From positions 1 through 64,000 of the forward strand of contig WYBW01000022.1 of the NCBI GenBank assembly GCA_011525685.1: a stretch of DNA of 64,000 bases. Direction: 5' to 3'. Of the stretch, positions 35,805 through 42,786 are shown piece after piece (position 1 is the first letter of the stretch; the number at the start of each line of letters is the position of its first letter). Under the pieces are notes generated by a model. It did no database searches. It saw nothing but the letters and a program-made list of their open reading frames with translations, and was not told where the DNA came from. Origin of the DNA: Verrucomicrobiia bacterium. Lineage in GTDB: Bacteria; Verrucomicrobiota; Verrucomicrobiia; Limisphaerales; JADLHS01. The position numbers were made by a program, and so were the translations under genes.

Positions 35805-36578
35805 ATGAACAGCGGGAAGAAAAGCGGGTTCACCTTGATGGAATTGCTGGTGGTGATTGCCATCATCGCGATTTTGGCGGCACTGCTGCTACCCTCGCTG
35901 TCCAAGGCGAAAAGTCGCACCCAGTCCATCGCCTGCTTGAACAACCTCCGGCAACTTTCCGCCTGCTGGCATCTTTATGCCGGCGATAACAACGATCGGC
36001 TGGTGCCCAACAACAACATCGCCGGCGGCGCACCGGGGCCTTCCTGGTGCCAGGGCACGGGCATTTTGGAGACGGACACGACGCTCGTCGAATCCGGCCT
36101 GCTCTTCAGCTACAACCGTTCGACAGCCTTGTATCGTTGTCCCGCCGACGTTTCGACGGTGGTCAGCTTGAGCGGCACCCGGCTTTCACAACTGCGCAAC
36201 CGCAGTTACAACTTGAGCCAGTCGGTCAACGGCGATCCCACTGCCTGGTTGGCGGCGCACATTCCGAGTTTTGGCAGACTTTCCCAGATCATCGGGCCAT
36301 CCCCTTCGCAATGTCTGGTCTTCATTGACGAAAACGAGGAGACGATGCTGGACACGCATTTTGGAATGCCGACGGCAAACTATGGCAACGCCAACGAATG
36401 GTGGGACATGCCCTCGAACCGGCATGATCAGGGAGCCAATCTGTCGTTTGCCGACAGCCACGTGGAGCGCTGGCGCTGGTCGGTGCCGAAGATTGCCCAA
36501 AGCAATCCGATGCCGGTCACAACCGCAGACCGCCCTGATTACGACCGGGTGCGCGCGATCCTCCGGCAAAAACTTTAA
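35805..36578 (+). CDS. Pseudopilin with degenerate H-X9-D motif (second copy)
   Basis: 257 residues. The N-terminus [28 protein letters not shown] has a Gly-Phe cleavage site and Glu 5 of the mature helix, so it should be processed by prepilin peptidase and methylated. The periplasmic domain contains CPADVSTV and ends [20 protein letters not shown], where the H-X9-DG motif reads H-X9-DS. It is a paralogue of the 2993 gene. It is divergent from the beta-helix protein gene and followed by the terminator of the conjugation operon. No secretion-machine gene is adjacent. Confidence 0.86.
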   Translation: MNSGKKSGFTLMELLVVIAIIAILAALLLPSLSKAKSRTQSIACLNNLRQLSACWHLYAGDNNDRLVPNNNIAGGAPGPSWCQGTGILETDTTLVESGLLFSYNRSTALYRCPADVSTVVSLSGTRLSQLRNRSYNLSQSVNGDPTAWLAAHIPSFGRLSQIIGPSPSQCLVFIDENEETMLDTHFGMPTANYGNANEWWDMPSNRHDQGANLSFADSHVERWRWSVPKIAQSNPMPVTTADRPDYDRVRAILRQKL

Positions 36579-36650
36579 TCGTTGGTTCCTACTCGGTGGC
36601 CTTGGCGGAAGCATGTTCCTGAACAAGCCTGTGATGCGCGAGAATTGGTA

Positions 36651-36690
36651 AAAAAATCACGGAAGCCTGCTTTCGCGGCAGGCTTCCGTG
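36651..36690 (-). terminator. Rho-independent terminator of the conjugation operon
   Basis: A perfect 13-bp stem (36658-36670 with 36678-36690) encloses a seven-base loop. Read on the minus strand it is followed directly by a run of T (A run at 36650-36656 on the plus strand). It lies 31 bases past the last gene of the leftward conjugation operon and could also serve the rightward pseudopilin gene, though without a T run in that direction. Confidence 0.88.
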
Positions 36691-36720
36691 TGCGATCCAA
36701 GTGTATCTGAAAGGCAGGTT

Positions 36721-37128
36721 TCAAACTCCGACGCCTTCCGGCTTCTGCTGGTGCTGGCCTTGCGACCGGGCCACAGCGCGGCGCGTGGTGCGGGCAAGCT
36801 GCGCGATGACGTTGTCCTTCTGGTCGTCGGGCAAATCCTTCACCAGGGTTTCATAGGCGCGCTTGAGCGCCGGGTTGGCGTCAATCTTCTTCATGACGCC
36901 ATCGCGGATGCGCTGCTGGCGGTCGAGTTCGCGCACCTCATTGAGAACGAGGCTGCGCTCCAGCCGTTCGCGGGGCATGGCCTGGACGTAAGCCCAATAC
37001 TTCGGGTTCTCCTTGATGTAGGCATCAATCTTGGCATCCACCTGCGGATTGGTCCGGAAGGTGGGCGTATCAGACGGGGCGGCATCGCCGCTGGCGCTCG
37101 TGGGCGCGGGTTTTGTTTTGGTGCTCAT
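36721..37128 (-). CDS. Hypothetical protein, last gene of the conjugation operon
   Basis: 135 residues from ATG 37128. No signal peptide or membrane segment. It is helical and charged: PTFRTNPQVDAKIDAYIKENPKYWAYVQAMPRERLERSLVLNEVRELDRQQR, then NPALKRAYETLVKDLPDDQKDNVIAQLARTTRR, with a Gln/Ser tail. No family is recognised. It lies 90 bases after the lipoprotein gene, just before the terminator. A cytoplasmic accessory of the transfer machine is a guess from position. Confidence 0.65.
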   Translation of the reverse strand: MSTKTKPAPTSASGDAAPSDTPTFRTNPQVDAKIDAYIKENPKYWAYVQAMPRERLERSLVLNEVRELDRQQRIRDGVMKKIDANPALKRAYETLVKDLPDDQKDNVIAQLARTTRRAVARSQGQHQQKPEGVGV

Positions 37129-37218
37129 AACGGATTCGATTTGTTTGTTGCTGTTGCGCGGCATTTGCCGTGTTCACCGGCGGGCGGCATGAGATCGCCG
37201 CCCGCTGGCAAAGTGTCT

Positions 37219-37809
37219 TCATGGTTTCGGTTGGGCCGGCAGTTCCGGCGAGAACGTGGGTGTGTCGTTCGTGGTGGACGCGGGAGAGGCGGAAAGCTTC
37301 CGCAGTTCGCGGTCAAATTCAGCGACCCGCAGTTCGTTGGTCGCGAGCCGGAGATTCAGCAGTGCGTTGTTGCGCGCGACGTGCATCAACTCGCCGAGAA
37401 CCGCCTGCAACTCGCCGTGGGATTGTGCGAGATTTGCCGCCTCCTGCATCACGCGCGCGGTGACTTCCCGCTGGCGATTCATCTCAGCAATCACGGCATC
37501 GTTGGTGGGGGCCGGCGTGTAGGCGGAGTCCGGCGGCGGATTCAAGGCGATGGTCGCGGGGCCAGCGTTTGGATGGAGATTCCAATGCGCTACCGCCTCT
37601 ACGCGATACACCGGGTGCTGTTCGTGCATTGTCTCCGGGTGATTTGGGTCAACGTAGCGGCCGACGTGGTAGGCGTTCACCACTTCGCCATACCGGACGG
37701 CCTCGGTGGGTTCGACTGCCGGCGGCGCTGCGGGGCGAACAACCACCTGTGGGCGTGACGCACACGAGGCGACGAGCAGGAGCGGGATGAGGGCGAGAAG
37801 ATATTTCAT
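37219..37809 (-). CDS. Lipoprotein of the conjugation operon
   Basis: 196 residues from ATG 37809. A GTG at 37821 overlapping the trbI stop is the alternative start. The signal YLLALIPLLLVASCASR has a lipobox Cys at position 16. A proline-rich stretch follows, then helix-rich sequence (AVIAEMNRQREVTARVMQEAANLAQSHGELQAV) ending in PELPAQPKP. Its place after trbI and its lipobox suggest a VirB7/TrbH-like outer-membrane anchor. That equivalence is positional only; RP4 TrbH is a similar-size lipoprotein next to trbI. Confidence 0.72.
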   Translation of the reverse strand: MKYLLALIPLLLVASCASRPQVVVRPAAPPAVEPTEAVRYGEVVNAYHVGRYVDPNHPETMHEQHPVYRVEAVAHWNLHPNAGPATIALNPPPDSAYTPAPTNDAVIAEMNRQREVTARVMQEAANLAQSHGELQAVLGELMHVARNNALLNLRLATNELRVAEFDRELRKLSASPASTTNDTPTFSPELPAQPKP

Positions 37810-37817
37810 GATTCGAA

Positions 37818-38900
37818 TCACGGGGTTGAGTTTGGATTGGCGGCACCGGAGGCGTCTGCCGGAGCCAGGTTGGCGGGATCTCCACCGGCGAAGGGTTTTG
37901 CTGAGCCACCGAGGGTGGCTTCACTGCGGTCAATCGTCTGCAGGACGTAGAGATAAAATTGCTTTCCGCTCGGCACGCGGACATAGAACCCGTCCTTCTG
38001 GATCGCGTCGTAAATGCGCTGGGCATAGATCGAGAGAACTTTCTGCGCGCCTTGGAACGGCGCGTTGTTCAGCGAACGGCTGTCCACCGTGCCGAAGACG
38101 GTTTGCTCTTTTTCGGTGAGCGCGTTCGCGGCGCCGGACAGGAACGTCGCGGCGAACAATTTGATGTCCGCCAGATTGTCGGACTTGAGGATGCGCCCGC
38201 GCAGACCGGCGCTGCCGTCCGTAATGCCCCAGCCTTCCTGGTCGCCGGAAAACTCCCGGTCGAGAGCAATGGCTTTCAATCGAAGCTCCTCGCCCCCTTG
38301 CCAGACGAATGTCCAGTTATTGCCGCTGGCGATGCGCTCGCGATGTCGGTCGGTCTGCGCGGTGCCATGAACCTCGGTCCCGGCGGGGATCACCAGCTTG
38401 CCACCGTGATAAATGTTCTCAGTGACGAGGCCGACGATGGGCGTCTGCATCGAAGCCGAGTCCACGGTGATGACGGTTTCACACGCAATGAGCCGCCCAT
38501 ACGGTGCGTAAATGGAGCCAAGTGCTTTGGGCTCGGGAACTCCGGCGCTGGCATCGGCGACCAGACTGATCGGGGCGAGCAGTTGGGTTGGCGAGGTATC
38601 CTGTTTTGGCTTTTCAACCACCGTCCTTGCGGGGGCGTTGTTGGTAACGACTACTGGTTTTGGCTCTGGCTTGGGCGCGGGTGGACGAAACGGTTGCATC
38701 GGTCGCTCGATGCTTTGCACGACCTGGGGCTTGTCGGTGGCGTTGGTGGTCAAACGCGTGACACGAACATTGTCTTCGTCCGATTTGGATCGGTCACGAA
38801 GCGCACTGAACAAGAGTAGGCCGCCGCCAAAGATGAGGCAGAACGCAACCAACTTGCCCGTCCGCGTCTTGAGAAAGTTCAGCAGGTCGCGAGGCTTCAT
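37818..38900 (-). CDS. trbI: TrbI/VirB10-family conjugal transfer protein
   Basis: 360 residues. A short cytoplasmic N-terminus, a membrane helix (LVAFCLIFGGGLLLFSAL, ~18-36), a Pro-rich periplasmic spacer (RPPAPKPEPKPVVV), then a C-terminal VirB10 domain with LIACETVITVDSASMQTPIVGLV, GKLVIPAGTEVHG, GEELRLKAIALD and a final VRVPSGKQFYLYVLQ. It links the inner and outer parts of the channel. Its start overlaps the trbG stop by four bases. Confidence 0.85.
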   Translation of the reverse strand: MKPRDLLNFLKTRTGKLVAFCLIFGGGLLLFSALRDRSKSDEDNVRVTRLTTNATDKPQVVQSIERPMQPFRPPAPKPEPKPVVVTNNAPARTVVEKPKQDTSPTQLLAPISLVADASAGVPEPKALGSIYAPYGRLIACETVITVDSASMQTPIVGLVTENIYHGGKLVIPAGTEVHGTAQTDRHRERIASGNNWTFVWQGGEELRLKAIALDREFSGDQEGWGITDGSAGLRGRILKSDNLADIKLFAATFLSGAANALTEKEQTVFGTVDSRSLNNAPFQGAQKVLSIYAQRIYDAIQKDGFYVRVPSGKQFYLYVLQTIDRSEATLGGSAKPFAGGDPANLAPADASGAANPNSTP

Positions 38901-39787
38901 GGTTTCACCTCGGTGGCTGAAGTGGGTTGGACGTTCGTGCTGGCTGATGAAGCCGCTGGAAGTGGTGCCAGCCGCGTGACCAACACGGTGAACTCATTTT
39001 TCAGCGAGAGTTCGTTCCGTCCGCCATCCGGTGTGCCGGTGATGGCGAAATAGCATGAGCATGCCGATTGCGCGGGCAACACACCTGGAGCGTCACTGAT
39101 GGACTGGTAATAGAGCCGGTTGCCCACGCGCACGCAGAAGCTCTCCGGCAGGTAGCGGATGACCCGTTCCGACTTGTTCCGGAGCGTGACGTGAAAAACA
39201 AGGGTGTCCTCCGGATTGAAGCGGAACACTTCCTCGATGCGGATTTCGTAGTCGTTGAAGTCGCTGACCTGCGGTTGGTCGCCAAACGTCCGGGCTTCAG
39301 CGCCGGTCACGGCGTCGGGTTGTTGCTGCTTTAGCAACGGAAATGCCTTCGCCTTGTCCAGCAGCGCGAGCAATCGCGTCGGTGTGACTTGCGGCGCCGG
39401 CTGCACCGCTTCGGCCGTGGAGCGGTCCTCCAAGTTGAGCGCCAGCACCGGCGTATCGCTTTCAATCAACTCGAACACATAGGTGCGCTTGTTCCAACGG
39501 AGGTTGAGGTTTGTGGCTGCCTTTCGCGCGAGCGCGCGGACGGACACAAACGATGAACCCTTCGTGTGCGCGAGTTGGAATTGTCCCGGCGTCTTGCCAT
39601 CGGCGGTCACGCCCACGGCGTCAATCGCGGCAATGGGGCCGGGCAGGCTGATGGTGGTGACGCGGTTCGTCGCGACGGGCACGGTGACGACGGTTCGCTC
39701 GTCGAGCACGACGCGCTGAACGGCTTCGGGTGGTTCCGCGAGCGCGGCGGTTGCGGCCAGTAGGAGGATGCTAATTGCTGATTTCAT
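38897..39787 (-). CDS. trbG: TrbG/VirB9-family conjugal transfer protein
   Basis: 296 residues with signal peptide (SAISILLLAATAALAEPP). It has the N-terminal V-x-T-I-x-L-P-G and NLNLRWNKRTYVFEL elements (the anti-parallel beta of VirB9) and a C-terminal half with YEIRIEEVFRFNPEDTLVFHVTLRNKSERVIRYLP and NRLYYQSIS. Its order between trbF and trbI fits TrbG. The match is moderate in the middle region. The 3' end overlaps trbI and the 5' end overlaps the trbF stop by 17 bases. Confidence 0.75.
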   Translation of the reverse strand: MKSAISILLLAATAALAEPPEAVQRVVLDERTVVTVPVATNRVTTISLPGPIAAIDAVGVTADGKTPGQFQLAHTKGSSFVSVRALARKAATNLNLRWNKRTYVFELIESDTPVLALNLEDRSTAEAVQPAPQVTPTRLLALLDKAKAFPLLKQQQPDAVTGAEARTFGDQPQVSDFNDYEIRIEEVFRFNPEDTLVFHVTLRNKSERVIRYLPESFCVRVGNRLYYQSISDAPGVLPAQSACSCYFAITGTPDGGRNELSLKNEFTVLVTRLAPLPAASSASTNVQPTSATEVKP

Positions 39788-40442
39788 ATTTGAAGTCGCC
39801 GACGGCGGTGGGAAAGCGGCCGTTGGCCGCCATGTTGGGGTTGCGGAGCAGGCGCAGGCTCAACTTGAAGTTGAATGCCTCGGTGAACGCCTTCTCCTGA
39901 AAGATGCCGGTGCGGATAACCTGGCCTGAGACGGTGACGAGAACTTCGCTTTCCCGTGTGGCCAGAATATCAATCTTCGCAATCTCGGGTTTCTGGTGGA
40001 GTTGCTTGGCGCGAAACTCCACGGCTTCGCGCGTGCGATGATCCTGGGCTTTTTGCAGAGCAGGTTTGAGAAACATCTGGCGCAGTAATTCCGGGTGGTC
40101 GAAATCCTTCGGGTTGCGCTCCAGTAAAGTGATCGCCGCGAGTTCAGCTTGTTGCGCGTGCAAATCCTTCGCTTCCGAGAACTGGAGCAGCGGGCTGATG
40201 TAATACGTCTGCGCCGGATCAATGATGACCACGCGTTCGCGCTGTTTGAATTGTTCGATGATGTGATAGCGGTCGAGTGCGGCGAGCACGCTCACGACGA
40301 CAGCGACGAAGAACCAGAACCACGGCAGCCGGTCGCGCTGGGCGAACAGTTGCGTTGGATCGAATTTCTTCCGGGCCAGGCGCGTTGTGGCCGCGCCGGT
40401 GCCGGTAGATGTTTCGCGAGGTTGAGTATCGGTGGTTTCCAT
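39771..40442 (-). CDS. trbF: TrbF/VirB8-family conjugal transfer protein
   Basis: 223 residues from ATG 40442. An upstream in-frame start would run into trbL. It has a short cytoplasmic segment, one membrane helix (LPWFWFFVAVVVSVLAALDRY, ~45-64), then a periplasmic alpha/beta domain with VVIIDPAQTYYISPLLQFSEAK, KIDILATRESEVLVTVSGQV and LSLRLLRNPNM, consistent with the VirB8/TrbF NTF2-like fold. It overlaps trbG at its end and follows trbL by 4 bases. VirB8 is the assembly nucleator of the inner-membrane complex. Confidence 0.75.
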   Translation of the reverse strand: METTDTQPRETSTGTGAATTRLARKKFDPTQLFAQRDRLPWFWFFVAVVVSVLAALDRYHIIEQFKQRERVVIIDPAQTYYISPLLQFSEAKDLHAQQAELAAITLLERNPKDFDHPELLRQMFLKPALQKAQDHRTREAVEFRAKQLHQKPEIAKIDILATRESEVLVTVSGQVIRTGIFQEKAFTEAFNFKLSLRLLRNPNMAANGRFPTAVGDFKYEISN

Positions 40443-40446
40443 GATG

Positions 40447-41514
40447 TCAGTAGTAGTGGCCTTTGGTTTTGGCGATGAGTTCGCGGACGGATTTGTCGCC
40501 GGTGATGTCGTCACCGGGACGGCCACGGGCGGAGCGCGGGGGCAGGCCGGAACCGGCGATGATGATGGCACCTGCGCTGCCATGTCCGGCGGCGCTGGAC
40601 AGCGTGCTGAGAATGCCCGCGAGCCCGGCGGTGCCAGCGGTCACGGCGGGGGAGCCAATGGGCGCGGCCACGGCGGCACCACCCGCTGTCGTGGCGGCGG
40701 TTTGCAGGAAGCTGCTGAACGCACCGGCGATAAGCTGGCCGCCCGCGAGTTCACCGGCGGTGAACACTTTCTGGATGACCAGTGGCGCCGCCACCGTGCT
40801 GAACACGATCCAGAACGCGACGACGGCGACGCCGACGGTCGCTTGCAGGGAATAGATTGTGGCGGTCGGGTCAATGAACCGCGTGGACGGATCGGTCATG
40901 AAATCGAGAATGCCCTGGGTGATGAGCGCGGCGACGGCCCAGCCGAGCGGCCAGAGCAACACGCCAACGATGTTCGTCAAATAGCGCGTGCCGATGGAAC
41001 GCAGCGGGCGGATGGCCATCATCCCGATGAGCAGGGGCGACAGCGCGTAGCCCGTGAACAGGATGAATTTCTGGATGATGTAGGCCCAGAAGATCAGCAG
41101 CGAAGCAAACTGCCCGACGAGCCAGAGGATGCCAGACACCAGCACCTCGACGGTGAAGGCGTTCAAGTCACCCAAGATGTCCCACCACGAATGATCAGTG
41201 CCGGTATCGCGCCGGATGACGAGCAACTGGTTGTATTGGTCCTGCACATTCGACGGGTCCACGCCGAGACCATCGAGGATGGAGGTCTGCACGAGTTGCT
41301 GCACCTGATTGCCCCATTGCGGCAGCATCACCAGCAACGCCGTCAGCACGAACAGGCGCACCAGGTGCAGCATGAGCGACTTCCCGGTAAACCCGTGCTG
41401 AACGAAAAGGATCGTCCCGACGATGAACAACATGAAAGCAACAATGCGCAGCAGTTCGTGCAGCTCCGCGCACTTCTGGAGGAACGTGGGGAAGAGTTGC
41501 TCAAAGGGTGCCAT
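40447..41514 (-). CDS. trbL: TrbL/VirB6-family polytopic inner-membrane protein
   Basis: 355 residues with six or more membrane helices: IVAFMLFIVGTILFV, LVRLFVLTALLVMLPQW, VLVSGILWLVGQFASLLIFWAYII, GYALSPLLIGMMAIRPL, GVLLWPLGWAVAALI, VGVAVVAFWIVFSTVAAPLVI. A Gly/Ala-rich tail (GGAAVAAPIGSPAVTAGTAGLAGIL) ends it. VirB6/TrbL forms the inner-membrane channel platform. The Gly/Ala tail is typical of TrbL. Order (after trbJ, before trbF) agrees. Confidence 0.85.
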   Translation of the reverse strand: MAPFEQLFPTFLQKCAELHELLRIVAFMLFIVGTILFVQHGFTGKSLMLHLVRLFVLTALLVMLPQWGNQVQQLVQTSILDGLGVDPSNVQDQYNQLLVIRRDTGTDHSWWDILGDLNAFTVEVLVSGILWLVGQFASLLIFWAYIIQKFILFTGYALSPLLIGMMAIRPLRSIGTRYLTNIVGVLLWPLGWAVAALITQGILDFMTDPSTRFIDPTATIYSLQATVGVAVVAFWIVFSTVAAPLVIQKVFTAGELAGGQLIAGAFSSFLQTAATTAGGAAVAAPIGSPAVTAGTAGLAGILSTLSSAAGHGSAGAIIIAGSGLPPRSARGRPGDDITGDKSVRELIAKTKGHYY

Positions 41515-41538
41515 AGACGGGACGATTTGAGTGTTGGC

Positions 41539-42336
41539 CTACTGGACCCGGAACGCGGTGGGCGCGTTCATCAGCCGAAACGTCTGCCCGTATTTCTGCG
41601 TGGCCTCGGTGAACTCAGCGTGTTGTTGTTCCCTTTTCGCCTCCGTCTGGCGCTGCGCGTCATTTCGATTCGCGATGTCCTGAACCAAAGCCGCCGTCGT
41701 CGCCTGATTGATTTCGTAGTCGGTATTGTTCAACGCCGCCGACAGGCCGGTGAGGACGCCCTGCAATTTCTGCACCTCGGCGTCGGTGGTCGCCGCCTTG
41801 AGTTGCTGCGTCGTGGTGGCGATTTCATCCTTCAACGCTACGCGGCGCGCGGCGGCATTCGTCGAAACCGCGAGATAGTTGTCGGTCGTCTGTTGCACGG
41901 CGGCGACCGGCTTGTAGGGATCAGTCGGGCGCGTGATGGTCTGGCCGTTCGGCGTGCTGAACGTCGTGCCGATGCCCGCGAACAGCCCGTTGCCATCGTA
42001 GGTCATGGCATCCGTGGTATTGATGGTGGCTTCCAGCGTGAGCAACGTCTGGCCGAGTTCGGTTTGCCGCAGATCGCCGATGAGCGGCTGAACGGTGGGG
42101 AGCAGGATGGCCTTGGGATCGCCGAACAGGCTTTCGTAGTGCTTGAACTCATCGAGCTGCGCGGTGAGCGTGTTGATCTGCTGCACCTGGTTGTTGATCA
42201 TCTCGACGAACTTGGCGATCTCCTGCGCCGTCTGGAGGGTGATGGTGGCATTGACCGTCGGATCGAAGACGGTGAAGGCCCGGGCCGAAGTCGCGAGACA
42301 CGCGACCGTGAGTATGAGTGCGATGTGTTTCTTCAT
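41539..42336 (-). CDS. trbJ: TrbJ/VirB5-family conjugal transfer protein
   Basis: 265 residues. A signal peptide (HIALILTVACLATSARAF) is followed by DPTVNATITLQTAQEIAKFVEMINNQVQQINTLTAQL, the helix pair typical of TrbJ/VirB5, then GQTLLTLEATINTTDAMTYDG and a long coiled region (ALKDEIATTTQQLKAATTDAEVQKL). VirB5-type proteins are periplasmic pilus-tip adhesins. It lies between the Gly-zipper lipoprotein and trbL. Confidence 0.82.
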   Translation of the reverse strand: MKKHIALILTVACLATSARAFTVFDPTVNATITLQTAQEIAKFVEMINNQVQQINTLTAQLDEFKHYESLFGDPKAILLPTVQPLIGDLRQTELGQTLLTLEATINTTDAMTYDGNGLFAGIGTTFSTPNGQTITRPTDPYKPVAAVQQTTDNYLAVSTNAAARRVALKDEIATTTQQLKAATTDAEVQKLQGVLTGLSAALNNTDYEINQATTAALVQDIANRNDAQRQTEAKREQQHAEFTEATQKYGQTFRLMNAPTAFRVQ

Positions 42337-42352
42337 GGTGTGTTTCCTTTCG

Positions 42353-42781
42353 TTACTCCTCGATACGGAGCAATTTTGTTGAGGGCTGGAACATTACCCC
42401 GTCAATTCGCTGTTCGGGCAACTTCACGGGGTAAAGGCGGACATTGGAGACCTGGTTGCGCCGCTGTTGCTGCATCGCGACGTAGAGCCAGTATTGTTGC
42501 TTCACGGCGTCGCTCTTGCCCTTGTCGTAACCGGCGGCGTAAGCCTTCTCTGATTGCTTTTTCGCGGCGTAGTGGAGTCCTTCGCTCAAGATGACTCCAC
42601 CCGCCGCGCCAGCGGCGGTGGCGAGAGGATCGCCGCCGGAAAGTTCGTGGCCGAGATATGCGCCGCCCGCGCCGAGCGCGGTATCGCTGATGGGACGGGT
42701 GGCGGCGCAACCGGCGAACAAGCCGACGAGGAGCGAGGCAAACAGGATGTTTGATGCGTATGCTTTCAGTGTGTGTTTCAT
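42353..42781 (-). CDS. Glycine-zipper lipoprotein (TrbK-like position)
   Basis: 142 residues from ATG 42781. The signal NILFASLLVGLFAGCAATR has lipobox Cys ~24. A glycine zipper follows: GAGGAYLGHELSGGDPLATAAGAAGGVILSEG. The remainder is charged (AKKQSEKAYAAGYDKGKSDAVKQQYWLYVAMQQQRRNQ). RP4 TrbK, an entry-exclusion lipoprotein, lies beside trbJ, but here the gene sits between trbE and trbJ and the glycine zipper is unlike TrbK. Function may be outer-membrane insertion or entry exclusion; neither is proven. Confidence 0.7.
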   Translation of the reverse strand: MKHTLKAYASNILFASLLVGLFAGCAATRPISDTALGAGGAYLGHELSGGDPLATAAGAAGGVILSEGLHYAAKKQSEKAYAAGYDKGKSDAVKQQYWLYVAMQQQRRNQVSNVRLYPVKLPEQRIDGVMFQPSTKLLRIEE

Positions 42782-42786
42782 AAGCG

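Noticed and set aside
40432-42594. A 720-residue open frame on the plus strand
   Set aside because: It lies antisense to trbL, trbJ and part of the lipoprotein gene, is dominated by Arg/Gly/His/Asp, and has no domain. It is a shadow caused by high G+C.
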